From: Altererythrobacter sp. XM-24bin4
GTDB lineage: Bacteria; Pseudomonadota; Alphaproteobacteria; Sphingomonadales; Sphingomonadaceae
DNA length: 64,000 bases
Direction: 5' to 3'
Assembly: GCA_003149575.1 (NCBI GenBank)
Contig: QCWG01000001.1
Span: forward strand, 1,618,334 to 1,682,333
Shown: one piece after another, positions 24,527 through 35,064 of the stretch
How the letters are laid out: each line of letters starts with the position of its first letter
Numbering within the stretch: position 1 is the first letter of the stretch
Made by a program: the position numbers and the translations under genes
Notes under the pieces: generated by a model
Told to the model about the DNA's origin: nothing
The model's input: only the letters and a program-made list of their open reading frames with translations
Database searches by the model: none

Positions 24527-25894
24527 CTACGCAGTTGCAGCTTCGTTTGACCTGATCCAATCGGTTAATTTGGCCTTGGCCCGTGATGTATAGGCCTCTT
24601 TTCGCTGCTTCTTCTTCACATCATGCAGCGGCGGGAATAGACCAAAATTCACATTCATGGGCTGGAACGTCTCTGCCTCTGCATCGCCTGTAATATGGCT
24701 AAGCAGGGCTCCCATGGCAGTCGTCGCGGGCAGGGCGGACCACTCGCGCCCGGAAAGTTCGCAAGCCGTCATAATGCCCGCAATCAGCCCCACAGCAGAG
24801 CTTTCGACATATCCTTCGCAGCCGGTGATCTGTCCGGCAAAGCGGATATGGGGTGCCTCCCTCAGCCGAAGCTGCCGATCAAGCACGAGTGGCGAATTCA
24901 GGAATGTGTTGCGATGCAGCCCGCCAAGTCTTGCAAACTCCGCGTTTTCCAATCCAGGGATGGTACGGAACAGCTCCATCTGTGCGCCATATTTCAGCTT
25001 CGTCTGGAAACCGACCATATTCCATAGCGTGCCGAGCTTGTTGTCCTGACGCAGTTGCACAACTGCATAGGGCCAGCGCCCCTGCGGGTGCTCTTCATTG
25101 GTATCGTAAGGATTGTCGAGGCCAACACCCTTCATTGGACCATAGCGAAGTGTTTCGACCCCGCGCTCAGCCATGACTTCAATTGGCATGCAGCCTTCGA
25201 AATAGGGCGTGTCCTTCTCCCATTCGCGAAATTCGGTCTTCTCTCCATCAATTAAGCCCTGATGGAAGGCGAGGTACTGTTCCTTTGTCATCGGACAGTT
25301 GATGTAATCGCCATTTTCATTGCTGGCTTCGGTTCGCTTGTTCCAACGACTCTGTATCCAGCATTTAGACATATCAATGCTGCCGCGATGAATAATCGGT
25401 GCAATGGCATCAAAGAACGCCAAGCGCTCTTGCCCTGTGGCTTTCACGATATTCTGAGCCAGCTCTTGCGCAGTCAGCGGACCGGTCGAAACAATGGTCA
25501 TGCCGGCATCGGGCAGAGTGTCTACACGTTCGCGCACGATCTCGATTCTCGGATGTTCGGCCAATATGCGCGTCACTTCATTGCTGAAGGCATCCCGGTC
25601 GACGGCCATCGCGCTACCAGCAGGGACGCGCGCCATCTCCCCGGCACGCATAATGATCGAATCCAGTTCCCGCATTTCATGGTGCAGCAGGCCAACAGCG
25701 TTTTTTTCATCATCATCGGACCGGAAACTGTTAGAGCAGACAAGCTCCGCCAGGCCATCAGTCTGGTGCGCAGGTGTCATTTCTCCTGACCCGCGCATCT
25801 CGGACAAACGCACCCTGAAACCGCGCTTTGCTAGCTGCCAGGCCGCTTCGCTTCCCGCGAGGCCGCCGCCGATAATGTGCACATCGAAAGTCAT
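24527..25894 (-). CDS. trmFO: Methylenetetrahydrofolate-tRNA-(uracil-54-C5)-methyltransferase
   Basis: 455 residues; FAD- and folate-dependent methylation of U54 in the tRNA T-loop. It starts with the FAD-binding motif [19 protein letters not shown], followed by GID/TrmFO blocks '[30 protein letters not shown]' and '[16 protein letters not shown]', and near the end '[17 protein letters not shown]' and '[22 protein letters not shown]'. Cysteine in 'ELVCSNSF' and in 'GCEGY' match conserved family positions. It is a single gene facing yhhN. Confidence 0.95.
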   Translation of the reverse strand: MTFDVHIIGGGLAGSEAAWQLAKRGFRVRLSEMRGSGEMTPAHQTDGLAELVCSNSFRSDDDEKNAVGLLHHEMRELDSIIMRAGEMARVPAGSAMAVDRDAFSNEVTRILAEHPRIEIVRERVDTLPDAGMTIVSTGPLTAQELAQNIVKATGQERLAFFDAIAPIIHRGSIDMSKCWIQSRWNKRTEASNENGDYINCPMTKEQYLAFHQGLIDGEKTEFREWEKDTPYFEGCMPIEVMAERGVETLRYGPMKGVGLDNPYDTNEEHPQGRWPYAVVQLRQDNKLGTLWNMVGFQTKLKYGAQMELFRTIPGLENAEFARLGGLHRNTFLNSPLVLDRQLRLREAPHIRFAGQITGCEGYVESSAVGLIAGIMTACELSGREWSALPATTAMGALLSHITGDAEAETFQPMNVNFGLFPPLHDVKKKQRKEAYTSRAKAKLTDWIRSNEAATA

Positions 25895-25962
25895 TGTGTC
25901 GCGCAGTTAGACTTGCAGTTGCACCCCATCAAGCCCTAGCAGTGTCGCCAAGGGGAGTTTGC

Positions 25963-26625
25963 ATGCCAAAACGCGCTTTGATCAATCGTCGCCCTTGGTT
26001 GCTGGCCAGCTTGATTGCTGCGGTTGCCTATTACTTTTTGCGCGACAATCCGATCGGGGAAGTGTGGCTGATCGTGCTGAAAGGCATGGGGGTGGCCTGT
26101 CTCGCATTCTATGCGATGCGGCGCGGGTTTGGCCCGGATGCGCAAATCCTCGCGGTGGTGATGCTGTTTAGCGCACTGGGTGACATGGGCATCGAGTTCG
26201 ATATCGCGCTCGGCGGTGGGCTTTTCTTTGTCTCCCATGTGCTCGCGATCTGGCTCTATTTACGCAATCCGCGCGACAATCCTGTTAGCTTGCAGAAAGC
26301 ATTGGCGGTTGTATTGCTGCTCGCAACACCCGCGATCAGCTGGCTGTTGAGCGGCGATTTGATGGTGGCACTCTATGGGCTGTCGCTGGGCGGAATGGCG
26401 GCGTGCGCGTGGATGAGCCGCTTTCCGCGGTACCGCGTTGGCATCGGTGCTGTGCTATTCGTAATCTCGGACTTTGTCATTTTCAGTCGCTTGGGCGCAT
26501 TCGATCTGGGCGATCTGCCGCATTACCTGATCTGGCCGCTTTACTTCGCTGGACAGTTCATGATCGCAACTGGTGTGGTGCAGACACTGGGCGGAGAGCA
26601 TCCGGGGCGCCAAAAGGCCGCCTAG
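25963..26625 (+). CDS. YhhN-family lysoplasmalogenase-like membrane protein
   Basis: 220 residues from ATG 25963 (AGGGGAG seven bases upstream; a longer frame would overlap the trmFO start). It has about eight hydrophobic segments and the YhhN/TMEM86 pattern with conserved acidic residues 'MLFSALGDMGIE' and 'LFVISDFVIFSR', which are proposed catalytic aspartates. Family members hydrolyse the vinyl ether bond of lysoplasmalogens in animals; bacterial substrates are unclear. It converges with the dioxygenase gene over a hairpin. Confidence 0.8.
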   Translation: MPKRALINRRPWLLASLIAAVAYYFLRDNPIGEVWLIVLKGMGVACLAFYAMRRGFGPDAQILAVVMLFSALGDMGIEFDIALGGGLFFVSHVLAIWLYLRNPRDNPVSLQKALAVVLLLATPAISWLLSGDLMVALYGLSLGGMAACAWMSRFPRYRVGIGAVLFVISDFVIFSRLGAFDLGDLPHYLIWPLYFAGQFMIATGVVQTLGGEHPGRQKAA

Positions 26626-26639
26626 CCTGCCTAGGCGGC
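26617..26639. terminator. Bidirectional hairpin covering both converging stop codons
   Basis: GCCGCCTAG (26617-26625) pairs perfectly with CTAGGCGGC (26631-26639), loop CCTGC. The left arm contains the yhhN stop and the right arm the stop of the dioxygenase gene. There is no T-run, so factor-independent termination is uncertain. Confidence 0.45.
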
Positions 26640-27464
26640 AATCGTCGTTCGGTGCAATTCACGCCGATGGCCTTCATAGCCGCCGGTCGCCTTGTGTAGC
26701 ACGCTCCGATTATCCCACATGACCAGCATGTCCGGCTCCCAGCGATGGCGATAAACGAACTCGTCGCGCGATTGCCACTGGGCTAGCTCTGACAGGAGAG
26801 CGATCGCATCCGCTTGATCCATTCCTTCAATACCGATGATGTAACCGAGCGTGGAATACAGCGCCTCTTCACCGGTTTCAGGGTGTCTTTGCACCAATGA
26901 GTGTGTTTGCGTTGCACGGGCGCTTTGATCTGGCCGAATGTCCATGCTTCGGCCGGTGTCTTTCTCGCCATACGAACCATCCGGCGCATAAGCGAGCTGA
27001 GCGGAATGGATGGCGGTTAGAGCCCGAAGAAACTCCTGTCGCTCAGGGGTAAGTGCATTGAACGCCGCGATCTGGTTGGCGAATAGCGTGTCACCGCCCG
27101 TTGGCGGAATATCCACGGCCAGTAAGCAGGTGCCCGATGGGGGCTCTGCCAGAAAACTCCAGTCACTATGCCAGTTTTCGGCAAACAGTGGCGATGTTTC
27201 ATCAGCTTCGCGCAGGATAGCGGCGATATTCTGCCGACCCTTGATTGGCGCGAAGAAAGGGTCTTCGCCAAAGCCGCCCATTGCAATGGTAAAGCGTTCT
27301 AGTGCGTCATCGTCCATCTGTTGGCCGGCAAAGGCGAGCACTTTGTGCTGCAACCAGGCGGCCCGAATATCGGCAATGAGCTTTGCGGTTAGTTCTCCCG
27401 ACAAATCAACCCCGGTGACAGTCGCACCGCATGATTGACCTGAGGGACTAACTGTCAAACTCAT
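26631..27464 (-). CDS. TauD/TfdA-family 2-oxoglutarate-dependent dioxygenase
   Basis: 277 residues. The Fe(II) triad is visible: H and D in ENWHSDWSF (about residues 97 and 99) and a distal H in RRELHRTT (about 272), with the 2-oxoglutarate-binding Arg in 'RREL.RTT'. 'THSLVQRHPETGEEALY' is also typical of TauD/TfdA enzymes. The family hydroxylates taurine, 2,4-D, alpha-ketoacids and other small acids; the substrate cannot be deduced, and no sulfonate transport genes are present. Its start overlaps the end of gyrA by four bases. Confidence 0.88.
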   Translation of the reverse strand: MSLTVSPSGQSCGATVTGVDLSGELTAKLIADIRAAWLQHKVLAFAGQQMDDDALERFTIAMGGFGEDPFFAPIKGRQNIAAILREADETSPLFAENWHSDWSFLAEPPSGTCLLAVDIPPTGGDTLFANQIAAFNALTPERQEFLRALTAIHSAQLAYAPDGSYGEKDTGRSMDIRPDQSARATQTHSLVQRHPETGEEALYSTLGYIIGIEGMDQADAIALLSELAQWQSRDEFVYRHRWEPDMLVMWDNRSVLHKATGGYEGHRRELHRTTIAA

Positions 27465-30298
27465 TCTTCGCTGTCGCCTGCGATATCCTTATGCGAATGC
27501 AGCGTGGTTGGCGGCGTTGTTACATCACCGTCGCCGCGCCGTTCGACCATTTCCTCGACGATAGTTTCTTCAACCTCATTTTCAGGCTCTTCAGTCTCGT
27601 CGATCAGCGCCGCTCCGACGATCTGTTCGTCCTTCGAGACATTGAATATGCGTACGCCAGATGAGCTACGCCCAGATACCGAGTAGCCAGAGTGGTTCTC
27701 AAACCCGCTTTCAATCATGTGGCGGAAGTCAACCGGCAAGCGGATAAGTTTTGCCTGATCGGTGACCAGCATCAGTTGAGAGCCATGCTTCACCGGGAAA
27801 CTCGCGACGACAGAACCATTGCGGTTCTTGTCCGAAGGTTCACCAATATTGGTCAGGCCCATACCGCCCCGGCCAATGGTGCGATATTCGTAGGCGGAAG
27901 AGATTTTTCCGTAACCGCGCGATGTCAGCGTGAGAATGAACTCTTCATTCTCGGCCATTTCCGCGACTTTCTCCCCGTCTAGTGAAGGCTCGGCATCGTT
28001 TTTCTTCCACGCCGCTGCTCGCAGATAGGCATCGCGAACTTCGGTGTCGCGCTCACCCGCATCCAGCACAGCCATTGATACGACTTTCTGACCGTCCTTC
28101 AGCTTCATTCCGCGCACGCCGATGCCGGTGCGGCTCTTCGTCTCGCGCGCATCAGTGGCGGAAAACCGGATCGCCTTGCCGGAATCGGACGCAAGGAAGA
28201 TTTCCTGATCCTCGGTCAGCAATTCGACTCCGATCAAATTGTCACCGCTGCCTTCAACAAAGCCCATGGCGTATTTGCCATTGGTGGGCACGTTGGTGAA
28301 CGCATCCATCGAGTTGCGTCGTACCATTCCTTGCTCGGTGGCGAAGACAATGTTGAGCTTGTTCCACTCGCTTTCATCCTCTGGCAAGGCCAACACATTG
28401 GTGACGCGTTCGTCATCGCCCAACGGCAGGAGATTCACCATTGGGCGACCCTTGGTCTGTGGTCCACCTTCGGGCAGTTTCCAGACCTTCAAACGATATA
28501 CACGGCCGGTGTTTGTAAAGAACAGCACCGGATTGTGCGTGCTGGTGACGAACATCTCGACAACAGCATCTTCATCCTTCGTGGCCATCCCGCTGCGGCC
28601 CTTGCCGCCGCGAGCTTGCGCGCGGAACGTGTCGAGCGGTGTACGCTTGATGTATCCGCTATGCGTGACCGTCACGACCATCTCGTCGCGCTCGATCAGG
28701 TCTTCATCTTCAAGACCATCCCAGGCAGGCCCGATTTCCGACACGCGCGGGGTGGCGTAGGTATTGCGGATTTCCTCCAGTTCCTCGCGCAATACCCCGT
28801 AGAGCTTTACGCGGTCGGCAAGGATCGAGAGATACTCTTCAATGGCGATCGAAAGTTCCTTGAGCTCTTCACCAATTTCATCCCGGCCCAATGCGGTAAG
28901 ACGATGCAGGCGCAGGTCCAGGATCGCCTTCACTTGACGTTCTGAAAGATTGTAAGTGCCACCTTCTTGATCGGCAGTGGGCTCGATTGCTTCAATCAGG
29001 CGGATGTATTGCGCGATGTCGCCGATCGGCCATTCCTTGGCGAGTAAACGTTCGCGCGCAGTTGCAGGGTTTGGCGCACCGCGAATGATCGCCACCACCT
29101 CGTCCAGATTGGAAACCGCGACAACCAGACCAAGCAAGGTGTGCGCACGTTCGCGCGCCTTATTGAGTTCGTATTTTGTCCGGCGAGTAATGACCTCTTC
29201 ACGGAAGGATATGAAGGACTGGATTATGTCGCGAAGGGCAAGCGTTTCAGGGCGTCCGCCACGAATGGCGAGCATGTTTGCAGGGAAGCTCGATTGAGCC
29301 GGCGTGAAGCGCCAGATCTGATTGAGCACGACTTCCGGAGATGCGTCTCGCTTCAAATCAATAACGACGCGCACACCTTCGCGCGAACTTTCATCGCGAA
29401 TGTCCGATATGCCCTCGATACGCTTCTCTTTCGCCGCTTCGGCAATCTTTTCTACCAGGCCCGATTTACCGACCTGGTATGGCATCGAAGTCAGGACGAT
29501 AGACTGCTTGTCGTTCCGGCCGGTCTCGATCTCGTGCCGTGCACGCATCAGGATGGAGCCGCGTCCGGTCGTATAGGCCGATCTGGCGCCTGACTGGCCA
29601 AGTATCAGCGGGGCTGTTGGAAAATCGGGTCCCGGAATGTATTCGATCAGTTCTTCTGATGTGATCGCCGGATTGTCGAGAAAGGCAAAGCAACCATCGA
29701 TCACTTCACCCAGATTGTGCGGCGGCACATTGGTCGCCATACCAACGGCGATACCCCCTGCGCCATTGACCAGCAGGTTAGGGAAACGCGCAGGGAGAAC
29801 CTGTGGCTCCTTCAGCGAACCATCATAGTTATCCGCGAAATTGACTGTATCCTTATCCAGATCATCTAGCAGCGTGTTCGCCACCCGCGCCAGCCGCGCT
29901 TCGGTATAGCGCATGCTCGCAGGGGGATCTGGATCCATGGAGCCAAAGTTACCTTGGCCATCGATCAATGGAACGCGCAGCGACCAATCTTGCGTCATCC
30001 GGGCGAGGGCATCGTAAATCGCGGAGTCCCCATGTGGGTGATAATTACCCATCACGTCACCAACGATTTTCGCACTCTTGCGATAAGGGCGGCCGGCAAC
30101 AAAGCCACCTTCCTTGCAGGCGAAAAGGATGCGGCGGTGAACCGGTTTCAAGCCATCGCGCACATCTGGTAGGGCGCGGCTCACGATTACGCTCATTGCA
30201 TAATCAAGATAGCTCGTTTTCATTTCGTCGACGATGTCGACTCGTTCAAACTCACCTGATGGTTGTGGTGCGGAAATTGTATCGGTTTCGTCGCTCAA
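27461..30298 (-). CDS. gyrA: DNA gyrase subunit A
   Basis: 945 residues, longer than the 875 of E. coli owing to an acidic tail and inserts in the C-terminal propeller. The breakage-reunion domain has catalytic Tyr in SMRYTEARL (about 127). The quinolone-resistance region reads [17 protein letters not shown] with Ser and Asp at the E. coli 83 and 87 positions, that is, the sensitive form. The GyrA box [10 protein letters not shown] needed for DNA wrapping is present at about 560, followed by six blade-like repeats. The end of the chain is Glu-rich. Confidence 0.97.
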   Translation of the reverse strand: MSDETDTISAPQPSGEFERVDIVDEMKTSYLDYAMSVIVSRALPDVRDGLKPVHRRILFACKEGGFVAGRPYRKSAKIVGDVMGNYHPHGDSAIYDALARMTQDWSLRVPLIDGQGNFGSMDPDPPASMRYTEARLARVANTLLDDLDKDTVNFADNYDGSLKEPQVLPARFPNLLVNGAGGIAVGMATNVPPHNLGEVIDGCFAFLDNPAITSEELIEYIPGPDFPTAPLILGQSGARSAYTTGRGSILMRARHEIETGRNDKQSIVLTSMPYQVGKSGLVEKIAEAAKEKRIEGISDIRDESSREGVRVVIDLKRDASPEVVLNQIWRFTPAQSSFPANMLAIRGGRPETLALRDIIQSFISFREEVITRRTKYELNKARERAHTLLGLVVAVSNLDEVVAIIRGAPNPATARERLLAKEWPIGDIAQYIRLIEAIEPTADQEGGTYNLSERQVKAILDLRLHRLTALGRDEIGEELKELSIAIEEYLSILADRVKLYGVLREELEEIRNTYATPRVSEIGPAWDGLEDEDLIERDEMVVTVTHSGYIKRTPLDTFRAQARGGKGRSGMATKDEDAVVEMFVTSTHNPVLFFTNTGRVYRLKVWKLPEGGPQTKGRPMVNLLPLGDDERVTNVLALPEDESEWNKLNIVFATEQGMVRRNSMDAFTNVPTNGKYAMGFVEGSGDNLIGVELLTEDQEIFLASDSGKAIRFSATDARETKSRTGIGVRGMKLKDGQKVVSMAVLDAGERDTEVRDAYLRAAAWKKNDAEPSLDGEKVAEMAENEEFILTLTSRGYGKISSAYEYRTIGRGGMGLTNIGEPSDKNRNGSVVASFPVKHGSQLMLVTDQAKLIRLPVDFRHMIESGFENHSGYSVSGRSSSGVRIFNVSKDEQIVGAALIDETEEPENEVEETIVEEMVERRGDGDVTTPPTTLHSHKDIAGDSEE

Positions 30299-30600
30299 AG
30301 CGTATCCGTTCTAGCTAGGCTGGTCTCCAGCGGTCAATGAGTGTCGAATGTAGGCTTTCGGACCATTTTCCGCCAGTTTATGGGGCAACAAATGCGGTAT
30401 AAAGAAAGCTTTTTCCACACATAGGGCGGTGCTCTTGTGCAAATTCCAAAACGCTTGCTTTTAACATCATTCAAAGCTCGTTCAGCACGGCTTGCATAGG
30501 AAAAATTGCAAAATAGGCCAGACCAGGCCATTGGATTCTGCTTGTTGTATTTTACAAGCGGGGAATCCGCGGTATTTTATTTGTTTCAGGAGTAAATTTC
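30299..30600. other. Intergenic region between gyrA and the TPR-like exported protein
   Basis: 302 bases between divergent genes that should contain both promoters. A perfect short inverted repeat GCTTGT/ACAAGC lies at 30540-30559. No open frame here looks like a gene, and I see no recognisable RNA. Confidence 0.6.
30551..30578 (+). promoter_or_regulatory. Possible promoter of the exported TPR-like gene
   Basis: TTTACA (30551-30556) and TATTTT (30573-30578) are 16 bases apart, matching 5 of 6 and 4 of 6 consensus positions. They lie just ahead of the ribosome-binding AGGAG, eight bases before ATG 30601. Judged by eye only. Confidence 0.3.
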
Positions 30601-31977
30601 ATGCGTCTTTTTGTGTCACCTTCGCGCGCTCGCAAGAAGCCGGGGTCGTCAATCGTTTTGGCAGTGGCGCTGCTTACCGGGGCTGTGATGCTGAGCGGAG
30701 TTATTTCAGATCCGGCGCATGCGCAGCGTGACCGCAAGAAGAAAGACAAAGAACCAAGAGCTGAATATTCAAAGGAATTCATCGAAGCGTTCACGCCGCT
30801 GCAGAATGCAGTGAATGCCAACGATGGCTCTGCGGCGACGGTTGTTGGACAGTTTCCCGCGATTATTGCGCTCGCGCAGTCTGGCGACGAGCAGAATGCA
30901 CTGGGCGGCTTGATTTACAACGCTGGCGTGCAAACCAGGGAGCAGGCCCTTCAGCTGCAGGGCATGGGCTTGATGCTGCAAAGTGGAAAGGTTCCAACTG
31001 AGAATATCGGTCGCTTCAACTTCATCGCGTATCAATTATCGAATGCTGCAGGGGACCATCCCGGAGCGAGAGCCTATCTTCAGGCGGCAATCGTTGCCAA
31101 TTTCAACACGGATTCTGTCTCTGTTTCTGACATGCAGATCGCGATGGCAGAAAGTTTTATTTCCGAGAGCCGTATAGCAGAGGGGCTCAACTATCTTGCG
31201 ACTGCCATCGAGAGCCGCAAGGCTGCCGGTCAAAGCGTTGATGAGGCATGGTACCGTCGCGGATTGAGTGTGGCCTACAACAATGAAGTCGTTCCGCAGG
31301 TTTATGATTTCGCTTCGATCTGGATTGCGGCCTATCCAAGTGAAACCAATTGGCGCGACGCAATTAACATTGTCCGTAACCTAAACACTTACGACAGCGG
31401 TCAAATGCTCGATCTGATGCGTCTTTCCCACCGCGTCGGCGCGTTGAAAGAGAAGTATGAATACATCGACTATGTGGAAGCCGCCGATGCGCGCCGTCTG
31501 CCGAATGAGGTTAGACGCGTCATCGAACAGGGATACGCTTCGGGGATTGTCAGCCGAGATGACATTTACCTCTCTGACGCACTAGGCACAGCGAAGAACC
31601 GGATTGCGGCCGATGAAGCAGAGCTTCCTTCTCTAGAGCGTGATGCTGGTGTTTCTGGCGCTGGCGTGCGCACAGTTGTTGCCGCGGGTGACGCGTTCCT
31701 GAGCTACAACGAATACACAAAGGCAGAGGTGTTCTACACCAAGGCATCCACGATGCCAGGCGCTGACAAGAATGAAATTCTGACCCGACTTGGTATTAGT
31801 CAGCTAGAGCAAGGCAAGTTCGACGCGGCGATGGAGTCGTTTGCTCAGGTTGGCGGCAATCGCTTGCCCATCGCAAGGCTTTGGACGGCCTACACGACTC
31901 AAAAGGCGGCAGCGGTGGCAACTGTAAGCGAGCCGGAAGTGCCAGCGGTAGCAGAACCGGAAGCCCAAACCAGTTAA
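30601..31977 (+). CDS. Exported alpha-helical repeat (TPR-like) protein of unknown function
   Basis: 458 residues. An N-terminal signal or anchor helix (about 19-38, ending AHAQ) is followed by a basic patch (RDRKKKDKE) and long stretches of paired helices, for example 'DSVSVSDMQIAMAESFISESRIAEGLNYLATAIESRKAAGQ' and 'SYNEYTKAEVFYTKASTMPGADKNEILTRLGISQLEQGKFDAAMESFAQV', the latter clearly TPR-like. The C-terminus is Ala/Pro/Glu-rich. I do not recognise a family with known function; similar proteins are, as I recall, widespread in sphingomonads. The gene has its own Shine-Dalgarno (AGGAG) and a strong terminator. Confidence 0.75.
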   Translation: MRLFVSPSRARKKPGSSIVLAVALLTGAVMLSGVISDPAHAQRDRKKKDKEPRAEYSKEFIEAFTPLQNAVNANDGSAATVVGQFPAIIALAQSGDEQNALGGLIYNAGVQTREQALQLQGMGLMLQSGKVPTENIGRFNFIAYQLSNAAGDHPGARAYLQAAIVANFNTDSVSVSDMQIAMAESFISESRIAEGLNYLATAIESRKAAGQSVDEAWYRRGLSVAYNNEVVPQVYDFASIWIAAYPSETNWRDAINIVRNLNTYDSGQMLDLMRLSHRVGALKEKYEYIDYVEAADARRLPNEVRRVIEQGYASGIVSRDDIYLSDALGTAKNRIAADEAELPSLERDAGVSGAGVRTVVAAGDAFLSYNEYTKAEVFYTKASTMPGADKNEILTRLGISQLEQGKFDAAMESFAQVGGNRLPIARLWTAYTTQKAAAVATVSEPEVPAVAEPEAQTS

Positions 31978-32001
31978 GCCAAATGAAATGTGCATTTCGA
32001 G

Positions 32002-32037
32002 CGGCGCAGTTTCTAAGCGAAAGCTGCGCCGTTTTTT
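32002..32037 (+). terminator. Rho-independent terminator
   Basis: CGGCGCAG (32002-32009) pairs with CTGCGCCG (32024-32031), the inner arms add TTTC/GAAA with one bulge, and GTTTTTTG follows. It is the clearest terminator in the window, 24 bases after the TPR-like gene. Confidence 0.85.
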
Positions 32038-32050
32038 GCTTGCAACGGCT

Positions 32051-32770
32051 TTAGCGTTGTCGCTTCAAATAAACATGGTTCTCGCGGCGTTCGACTTTGA
32101 AATTGTCCAATGCATCAAACATCTCATTAACGCTTTTGAAGCCGTGATTTCGGACATCGAAGCTCGAACGGTTGCCCGCAATCTGTCCGAGATGTGAGAG
32201 ATTGGCGTAGCCCTTTTCGTCGCCTTCGGCATCGGAGTAAACAGCCGTGATCATTTCCATCAACTTGGTGTCGAGACCTTCTGAACCTAAAGAATTGCCG
32301 TCTTTGTCCTGGGCAGCAACTTCAGATTTATAGTTCGTAATCAGTTTCATGAATTCGATGAAGCGCGTGTACACGCTCTTGAAAGCCTGTTGGGTTTTGG
32401 CCTTTCCAAAGCCGTGAGCCAGGATCCCGTCCTGACGCAGCCGCGTGACCAGCGGTGCGAAATCGCTGTCCGCAGTCATGATGCCGAAGCCATCAACCTT
32501 GCCCTGATAAAGCAGATCGATTGCATCAATGGTCATCGCCATATCGGTGGCATTTTTGCCTTTGCAAACATTAAATTGTTGCTGCGGGCAAATACCGAAT
32601 TTATTGGAGATCTTGTCCCATTTTGCGAGATTGTTCTTAGGGAAATCGCCGTAGGCGTGCCAAATGTTCACTTGGACCAACTCGGCCATTACCGTCAGGG
32701 CAGGATCGATTCGTTCCGGAGTGGTGTTGTCTGCGTCAATCAGCTGAGCGATATTTACGGGTTTTGACAT
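32051..32770 (-). CDS. NYN-domain (LabA/DUF88-like) protein with a C-terminal OST-HTH/LOTUS-like domain
   Basis: 239 residues from ATG 32770. Residues 1-150 form a NYN PIN-like nuclease domain: 'AQLIDADNTTPERIDPAL' and 'FNVCKGKNATDMAMTIDAIDLLYQGKVDGFGIMTADSDFAPLVTRLRQDG', including the conserved acidic residues (D in LIDADN, D in ATDMAM, D in TADSDF). The C-terminal about 70 residues ('LSHLGQIAGNRSSFDVRNHGFKSVNEMFDALDNFKVERRENHVYLKRQR') match the OST-HTH/LOTUS fold that binds RNA. Probable RNA nuclease or RNA-binding protein; targets unknown. Confidence 0.8.
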   Translation of the reverse strand: MSKPVNIAQLIDADNTTPERIDPALTVMAELVQVNIWHAYGDFPKNNLAKWDKISNKFGICPQQQFNVCKGKNATDMAMTIDAIDLLYQGKVDGFGIMTADSDFAPLVTRLRQDGILAHGFGKAKTQQAFKSVYTRFIEFMKLITNYKSEVAAQDKDGNSLGSEGLDTKLMEMITAVYSDAEGDEKGYANLSHLGQIAGNRSSFDVRNHGFKSVNEMFDALDNFKVERRENHVYLKRQR

Positions 32771-32822
32771 GCACTGACATGGGGGCAGGGCACACCGGGG
32801 GCAAGCGATTAATCCGTTCGAT

Positions 32823-33473
32823 TTAGTCTTCTGGCAGAAACTCGCCGGTGTCCTCATCAAGTGAATACAGCACACCTTCCTTGATCGAAAAATGGGCCCC
32901 GCGCAGCTTTATCTTGCCAACTTTTTCTTTGTCTGCGAGCCATGGAAAGCTGCGCAAATTAGTGAGGCTTTGTCGAATAGCAGCAAACTCCATCGCAAGT
33001 TCTGCTTTCCGACCTGTGCTGCCATGCTTGGCCGATACTGCCTGGCTTGCATCGTCGAGGAGGCTGACCCAGTTTGCCACAAACCCGCCTTTGCCCGGAT
33101 CTTTGGCCTTCATGCTTTGTGTGAGCGCAGCCTGGCATCCGCCGCAGCGTCCATGCCCCATCACGACAATTTGCCTGACCTCCAGCATCTGAACCGCAAA
33201 TTCGATTGCAGCAGAAACGCCGTGATAGCCAGGAGTGGTCTCAAATGGCGGTACTAGGGCCGCAACATTTCGTACGACAAAAATCTCGCCCGGATCCACG
33301 TCAAAAATCTGGGCTGGATCAACGCGGCTATCTGAACAGCTGATTATCATGACTTTGGGGCTCTGGCCCTCGCGTACCAGTTCCTCAAAACGAGCTTTCT
33401 GGCGCGGATAACCGTCCGCGCGAAAGCGCTTATAGCCCCGCAGCAGTTCAGCATATTCAGGATACTCAGGCAT
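32823..33473 (-). CDS. Beta-class carbonic anhydrase
   Basis: 216 residues. Zinc ligands and catalytic dyad are visible: C46 with D48-x-R50 (SCSDSRVDP) and H107 with C110 (GHGRCGGCQ), plus VVRNVAALVPP. It interconverts CO2 and bicarbonate in the cytoplasm. Length is usual for the plant-type beta class. It is monocistronic, with a small gap to the NYN-domain gene downstream. Confidence 0.95.
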   Translation of the reverse strand: MPEYPEYAELLRGYKRFRADGYPRQKARFEELVREGQSPKVMIISCSDSRVDPAQIFDVDPGEIFVVRNVAALVPPFETTPGYHGVSAAIEFAVQMLEVRQIVVMGHGRCGGCQAALTQSMKAKDPGKGGFVANWVSLLDDASQAVSAKHGSTGRKAELAMEFAAIRQSLTNLRSFPWLADKEKVGKIKLRGAHFSIKEGVLYSLDEDTGEFLPED

Positions 33474-33646
33474 TCGTCATTTCATCTCCGAAGGGGTTTA
33501 GAAGCGCTCGCCTCTGATCATTTCAACGTCCCACATGTTCAAAAGTAACCCGTCAGTTGTAGCGTTCATGGCGCTGCGTTAGCTATGCATACCAATGTCG
33601 GCAAGTGCCCATTGCGCAGTGTCCAGCCTTATCCTACATGGCGCGC

Positions 33647-34603
33647 ATGAACGACCTTGCATCTGTTCCGTCGAAAGATAAAACGCTGCGTCCCGTACGA
33701 CAGCGCAAGCCCGACTGGATTCGCGTAAAAGCTCCTGTCAGCAAGGGCTATAATGAGACGCGCAAACTGATGCGCGACTTGAACCTCAATACGGTGTGCG
33801 AAGAAGCTGCCTGCCCGAACATTGGTGAGTGCTGGACAAAGAAGCACGCAACAGTGATGATCCTAGGTGATGTTTGCACGCGTGCTTGCGCGTTCTGCAA
33901 CGTGAAGACCGGCATGCCGCGCAAGGTAGACCCAATGGAGCCCGACAATGTTGCAATTGCGGCAGGTAAGATGGGCCTCGAACACATTGTCATTACCAGT
34001 GTGGATCGCGACGATTTGCCGGATGGCGGGGCGGGGCAGTTTGTGAAGGTGATCAATGCGCTCCGCCGTGAGACTCCCAACACAACAGTCGAGATCCTGA
34101 CGCCAGACTTCCGCGGTAAAATGCGGCCCGCGATTGAGGCAATTTGTGAAGCGGGGCCAGACGTTTACAACCACAACCTCGAAACGGTTCCGCGGCTTTA
34201 CCCTACAATCCGCCCGGGCGCGCGTTACTATGCATCCTTGCGTCTGCTTGAAGAAATCAAACGCCACGATCCGATGATTTTCACCAAGTCTGGCATCATG
34301 CTGGGACTGGGTGAGCAGCGGCTTGAAGTGCATCAGGTGATGGACGATATGCGCAGCGTGGAAATCGATTTCATGACGATGGGCCAATATCTCCAGCCAA
34401 CGCCGAAGCATGCCAATGTCGAGGATTTTATCACGCCTGATGCATTCAAGGCATACGGCTCGATTGCGCGCGCAAAGGGTTTCCTGCAGGTCGCATCAAG
34501 CCCTTTGACGCGTTCAAGCTATCACGCGGGCGATGACTTCGCAGTCATGAAGGCGGCGCGGGCTGAAAAGCTGGCTAAGGCGCAAGCTCGCGCAAAGGCC
34601 TGA
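33647..34603 (+). CDS. lipA: Lipoyl synthase
   Basis: 318 residues from ATG 33647 (ATG 33638 would add three residues; neither has a good Shine-Dalgarno). Both iron-sulfur sites are present: the auxiliary cluster [12 protein letters not shown] and the radical-[11 protein letters not shown], with 'LKTRHEAV'-region equivalents such as '[28 protein letters not shown]' and a C-terminal '[10 protein letters not shown]'. It inserts sulfur into octanoyl groups of E2 and other lipoyl domains, and so matures pdhB and pdhC products encoded in this window. Its stop overlaps the next start by one base (TGATG). Confidence 0.95.
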   Translation: MNDLASVPSKDKTLRPVRQRKPDWIRVKAPVSKGYNETRKLMRDLNLNTVCEEAACPNIGECWTKKHATVMILGDVCTRACAFCNVKTGMPRKVDPMEPDNVAIAAGKMGLEHIVITSVDRDDLPDGGAGQFVKVINALRRETPNTTVEILTPDFRGKMRPAIEAICEAGPDVYNHNLETVPRLYPTIRPGARYYASLRLLEEIKRHDPMIFTKSGIMLGLGEQRLEVHQVMDDMRSVEIDFMTMGQYLQPTPKHANVEDFITPDAFKAYGSIARAKGFLQVASSPLTRSSYHAGDDFAVMKAARAEKLAKAQARAKA

Positions 34604-35064
34604 TGCCCGGAATACGAGAAACCCGAAGGCTACCTTACTCCGCCGAACAGATGTTCGATCTGGTGGCGGATGTGGGGCGCTATGCCGAATTTCTCCCGTG
34701 GGTCATCGCGACACGCGTAAGATCTGACAGCGATACTGAAATGGTCGCCGATATGGTTGTCGGCTTCAAATCACTGCGGGAAAAGTTCACATCACGCGTG
34801 GCGAAGGACCGCCCGCGTGAGATCGATGTGCATTATGTCGATGGTCCGCTGCGCGATCTAGACAATACATGGATATTCAGACCGCATCCCGAAGGCGGAT
34901 GTGAGATCGACTTCAAGGTCGAATTCACATTCAAGAACCGTATGTTTGAACGGATTGCAGGGCAGTACTTCGACCGTGCATTTCACAAGATGGTAGCCGC
35001 CTTCGAGGCGCGCGCGGTAGAGGTTTACGGGAGCAAGAGCTCAAGCGCGCAAAGCGTGGCTTGA
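34603..35064 (+). CDS. COQ10/RatA-like START-domain protein
   Basis: 153 residues with the polyketide cyclase/START fold pattern: 'RRLPYSAEQMFDLVADVGRYAEFLPWVIATRV', 'MVVGFKSLREKFTSRV' and 'IDFKVEFTFKNRMFERIAGQYFDRAFHKMVAAFEARA'. This matches the COQ10-like lipid-binding family, which helps ubiquinone function; the alternative RatA toxin name in the same family is less likely. It is cotranscribed with lipA. Its last 40 bases overlap the end of the convergent pncC gene. Confidence 0.88.
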   Translation: MPGIRETRRLPYSAEQMFDLVADVGRYAEFLPWVIATRVRSDSDTEMVADMVVGFKSLREKFTSRVAKDRPREIDVHYVDGPLRDLDNTWIFRPHPEGGCEIDFKVEFTFKNRMFERIAGQYFDRAFHKMVAAFEARAVEVYGSKSSSAQSVA

